10,507 nt of DNA, from positions 1-10,507 of the forward strand of contig JAAMXP010000671.1 of the NCBI GenBank assembly GCA_019693395.1, written 5' to 3'. Each line of letters opens with the position of its first letter. Positions within the stretch are counted from its first letter, which is position 1. Below, piece after piece: positions 8,311-10,507 of the stretch. The DNA comes from Ettlia oleoabundans. Taxonomy: Eukaryota; Chlorophyta; Chlorophyceae; Chlamydomonadales. The notes beneath the pieces were generated by a model, which was not told the origin of the DNA, searched no databases, and saw nothing but the letters and a program-made list of their open reading frames with translations. Position numbers and translations under genes: made by a program.

Positions 8311-8809
8311 CAGCTTGTCAACAGTCGATTTGCGGGTAACTTACGCCCGCCTGCGGGTGCTGCCGTATGTCCGCCATAAATCAACATGCACAAACACAAG
8401 TCGGTTAGGCCAATTGCTGAACAGCAGGTTCAGTCGCAGCCTCAACAGCAGCAACATTCAAAGTGCCAGCAGCGCAGTAGTCGGCCTGGGCAGCTGTCTC
8501 CACCTGCAGCCCAGTCCCGTAGCTCTCAGCTTCCCAGATGCGAGGGTGTTGATAGCAGCCGCCATGGGACGTATGGCTGCCCAGCAGCAACAATAGCAGT
8601 AGCAACATCCGCCACTGACGGCTAAGGTGCAGGTGGAACCATGGAATGAGCACCCGTGGCAGTGACAACTCCACTATGGAGGCAAGCTGCACCTTTAAGA
8701 CACACATGAATGCTGGCATAACTTCCTAACGTGCCATGTATGTTGGCAAATTTGCCCTCTGTACTCTTTGCGTCAATGCCATTGCAACATACTGCACTCA
8801 AGAAGCTAG

Positions 8810-8814
8810 TGTAA
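8810..8814 (+). terminator. candidate TGTAA poly(A) signal for the Vps62-like gene
   Basis: This is the first plus-strand TGTAA after the stop at 8310, about 500 nt downstream, a usual algal 3' UTR length. The motif is short and common, so confidence rests on its position. Confidence 0.45.
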
Positions 8815-9108
8815 GCTACCAAGGCACCGCCCAAGCGCTGTGCATGTGCGCTTCATGCATTCAGCGGTCAACACCAACAGTGTGCAGCGCCTTTGCTGTG
8901 TCTGCTGGCCTGCTGTTCTCAGCCTCTACTCGCACGTTGCAGCCCCTCTCCTGCCGCACGCTGCATTTGTGGGCTGCCTGTAGTGTTTTTGAAGTTTTCC
9001 CTCCTTCCTGGGCGGTAACATGGGCGTGCTGCTGCCTCAGCCGTTGGCTCAGCAGGGCCCCGTCCTCGTCTTGAAATCCTTGCCCAGCTCTGCCTGCTGC
9101 ACCTCGAA

Positions 9109-9360
9109 ATGGCTGATATGCCTTCGCCCGCCTCTATGAGCTTGCCCGGAGCTTTCAAAGTGCTTGCAAGGCTGCGTGAGGGCTGGGTGCGGCCTGTGGT
9201 TGCCGTTGTGACGTCCAAACTGCGGCCAGGCAACCTGCAGGGGGCGTTGAGCTCAGGAGCACCAAGAGGGGTAGATGGCCAGCCAACTTATATTCAGAAG
9301 GCCCCAGCAGCTTCAAAAGTGCAGCCAACAGGCCAGAGGTCTCCAGCTGCTATCCCATGA
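9109..9360 (+). CDS. hypothetical ORF, 83 residues, doubtful
   Basis: The ORF runs from ATG 9109 to TGA 9358-9360. The same frame is open upstream to 9019, so it could be a terminal exon of a gene whose other exons I cannot define. The predicted peptide alternates hydrophobic and charged residues (EILAQLCLLHLEMADM just before and over the ATG; FKVLARLREGW inside), which looks more protein-like than the other frames here. A plus-strand TGTAA lies at 9581-9585. Against it, there is no recognised domain, no clear acceptor pair, and it overlaps the convergent 3' ends of two real genes. It may simply be untranslated DNA. Confidence 0.2.
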   Translation: MADMPSPASMSLPGAFKVLARLREGWVRPVVAVVTSKLRPGNLQGALSSGAPRGVDGQPTYIQKAPAASKVQPTGQRSPAAIP

Positions 9361-9372
9361 AGACGTCCTGTT

Positions 9373-9377
9373 TTACA
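9373..9377 (-). terminator. candidate TGTAA poly(A) signal of the PEPCK gene
   Basis: The plus strand reads TTACA, TGTAA on the minus strand, about 470 nt past the PEPCK stop at 9844. That fits a long green-algal 3' UTR. Confidence 0.5.
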
Positions 9378-9843
9378 CTAATACTAATTTGAGCATGCAT
9401 TGTATCGTGAATGCCCCGCCCAAGTACACATGAGACTGGCACAACAGTGAGAAGGTGGCACTTGTCATTGGATCTGCTGCCAACCAGGGTGAGCAGGTGG
9501 CACTATCTGTGTGTAGGAAAGGGTAGCGGTATCCATGTGACAAGCAAACAAGCATGCATTGTTTACTACAGCAAAAAAAGTGTAATGGCACTAGCAGGAA
9601 CAAGCTGGAAGGCAGGCTGCAATCAAAACGTGCTGGCATGCTTAAGCCAACAGGGAACGAACAGCGCGGTACAAGGGAGGATGGGAAAAAGTTGGTGCAA
9701 CACAGAGCACTCTCCTAGGCGCACAACGAGTGTATAGGGCTCAATTCCTGGTGTTGCTTAAGCCCGGACACAGACGACCTCCCGCCTAGTTGGTGACCCT
9801 GGCCGGCAGGCAGGGACGGGTGCTGGCTGGCTGGTGCGAGTGC
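9378..9843 (-). other. probable 3' UTR of the PEPCK gene
   Basis: Between the PEPCK stop and the TGTAA at 9377-9373 no frame has a domain, signal or splice support. The stretch carries one of two copies of the 12-mer AGCATGCATTGT (9551-9562; the other, 9392-9403, is also inside this interval). A plus-strand TGTAA at 9581-9585 would serve only if a plus-strand gene ends at 9360. Confidence 0.5.
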
Positions 9844-10507
9844 TCAGAGGGTGGGTCCCGCCTCCAGAATCCTGTGAGCCTCCTCAGCAGTAACGTGGCC
9901 GCCACCATCCTCGAACTTCTTGAAGTTCTGTTGCAAGATATGTGCATAGAGGACTCGAACAGCAGACCACGCATTGGCCACATAACATTTGCAGAGCTTC
10001 GCCATATGCCCGGCACAAGTAAATGCAGGCCGCGTCCACCAAGCCACCCCGGCGCATGTGCCCGGCCGCTGGGCCCGCACTGCTCTTCCGGGCCCCCCTC
10101 ACATTCTGCGGATGCTACCCCATCCTGCCCAACCCCAGCGACACCATCTGGGAAAGCTCCCACCACCCCCCACGCACCTTCTGGAACAGGTCTGCCAGGT
10201 GACTGAGAGTCTGGGTGTAGTTCTCCCTGTCAGCCCAAGAGTTGATGGGCAGCAGCACCTCGCTTGGCACGTTGGTAACAGACTTGGGCACCTGCAACAG
10301 GCACACACGGCGCTCACAAAGGCGGCAAACAGTGTTTATACTGTGAGGTGAGGTTGGGTGGGGTGCTGGGGGTTATGGATCAGCAAGGCGGCTGGCTGGC
10401 AACCTTGGTGGGCTGTTTTATTCTGATGCACATCTGCACCCCAAGCTGGGGTGGGCCCAGCAAGTTGGCCGTTGCTTTCTTACAAACCGCCTTGCGTGCC
10501 GCCGCCC
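9844..10507 (-). CDS. PCK1: ATP-dependent phosphoenolpyruvate carboxykinase, C-terminal part (5' end outside window)
   Basis: Two exons are clear: 10291-10178 (38 codons, acceptor GTTGCAG|GTG) and 9927-9844 (27 codons plus TGA), joined by a 250-bp phase-0 intron (AAG|GTGCGT to CAACAG|AAC). They read VPKSVTNVPSEVLLPINSWA, then DRENYTQTLSHLADLFQK, then NFKKFEDGGG, ending EEAHRILEAGPTL. This matches the C-terminus of ATP-type PEPCK, whose plant forms have VPSEIL, NTW, LAGLF+KNF and an EILAAGP ending. The enzyme converts oxaloacetate and ATP to PEP, CO2 and ADP in cytosolic gluconeogenesis. The catalytic core lies outside the window. A third partial exon, 10507-10484, is inferred from a strong donor (GTTT|GTAAGA) and would be phase 0, but its eight codons are too few to confirm. 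Its 3' end faces the Vps62-like gene. Confidence 0.85.

Larger units (their letters stand above)
8311..9372. other. 3' region after the Vps62-like gene; CAG-rich, one doubtful ORF
   Basis: Plus-strand TGTAA at 8810-8814 gives a 3' UTR of about 500 nt for the Vps62-like gene. CAG/CAA-rich stretches at 8436-8456 and 8580-8600 create long shadow frames, including a minus-strand poly-Leu frame. No splice-supported gene was found. A plus-strand frame open from 9019 to a stop at 9358-9360 is listed separately as uncertain. Confidence 0.45.

Noticed and set aside
8405..8608. Minus-strand frame with an M-poly-Leu start resembling a signal peptide
   Set aside because: The Leu run comes from CAG/CAA triplet repeats read in reverse. 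No family or splice support, and it lies in the probable Vps62-like 3' UTR.
1..10507. tRNA, rRNA, CRISPR array, transposon ends or bacterial promoters
   Set aside because: I saw no cloverleaf with paired arms, no rRNA-like blocks, no regularly spaced direct repeats and no terminal inverted repeats with a transposase. The simple repeats are triplet or G-run tracts.

Overview
The window reads as nuclear DNA of a green alga, most likely a trebouxiophyte such as a Chlorella relative. Coding sequence is cut by many short GT-AG introns (about 90 to 260 bp). TGTAA, the usual green-algal poly(A) signal, lies downstream of most genes. CAG-type triplet runs are common, and one product starts with a plastid transit peptide. 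No bacterial operon structure, rRNA, tRNA, CRISPR array or intact transposon was seen. All gene models below were assembled by hand from splice sites and reading phase.

Layout from left to right. (1) 357-2763, minus strand: an unrecognised secreted protein. After a signal-peptide exon come eight internal exons of two alternating types, all phase 0, which look like four tandem copies of a two-exon unit. (2) 2764-3937: the upstream region of gene 1 and the 3' UTR of gene 2. (3) 3938-4859, minus strand: a two-exon plastid-targeted coiled-coil protein with one C-terminal membrane segment. (4) 4860-5416: a divergent promoter region. (5) 5417-5977, plus strand: a small twin-CX9C (CHCH-type) protein in three exons. 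(6) 6069-8310, plus strand: a six-exon Vps62-family (DUF946) protein of 445 residues. (7) 8311-9843: the convergent 3' region, with at most one doubtful ORF. (8) 9844-10507, minus strand: the 3' end of ATP-dependent phosphoenolpyruvate carboxykinase, which continues past the right edge.

Two observations stand out. First, gene 1 is a clear case of growth by duplication of symmetric phase-0 exon pairs, and I cannot place its product in a known family. Second, the twin-CX9C and Vps62-like ORFs are only 91 bp apart, with no TGTAA between them. Apart from the weak-context start of the first ORF, the predicted spliced transcript contains no ATG until the strong-context Vps62 start (GCCATGG). This is the arrangement expected of a dicistronic algal mRNA read by leaky scanning.

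Apart from that pair, the genes show no common pathway: a secreted surface-type protein, a plastid membrane protein, a probable mitochondrial intermembrane-space protein, a vacuolar-sorting-family protein and a gluconeogenic enzyme.
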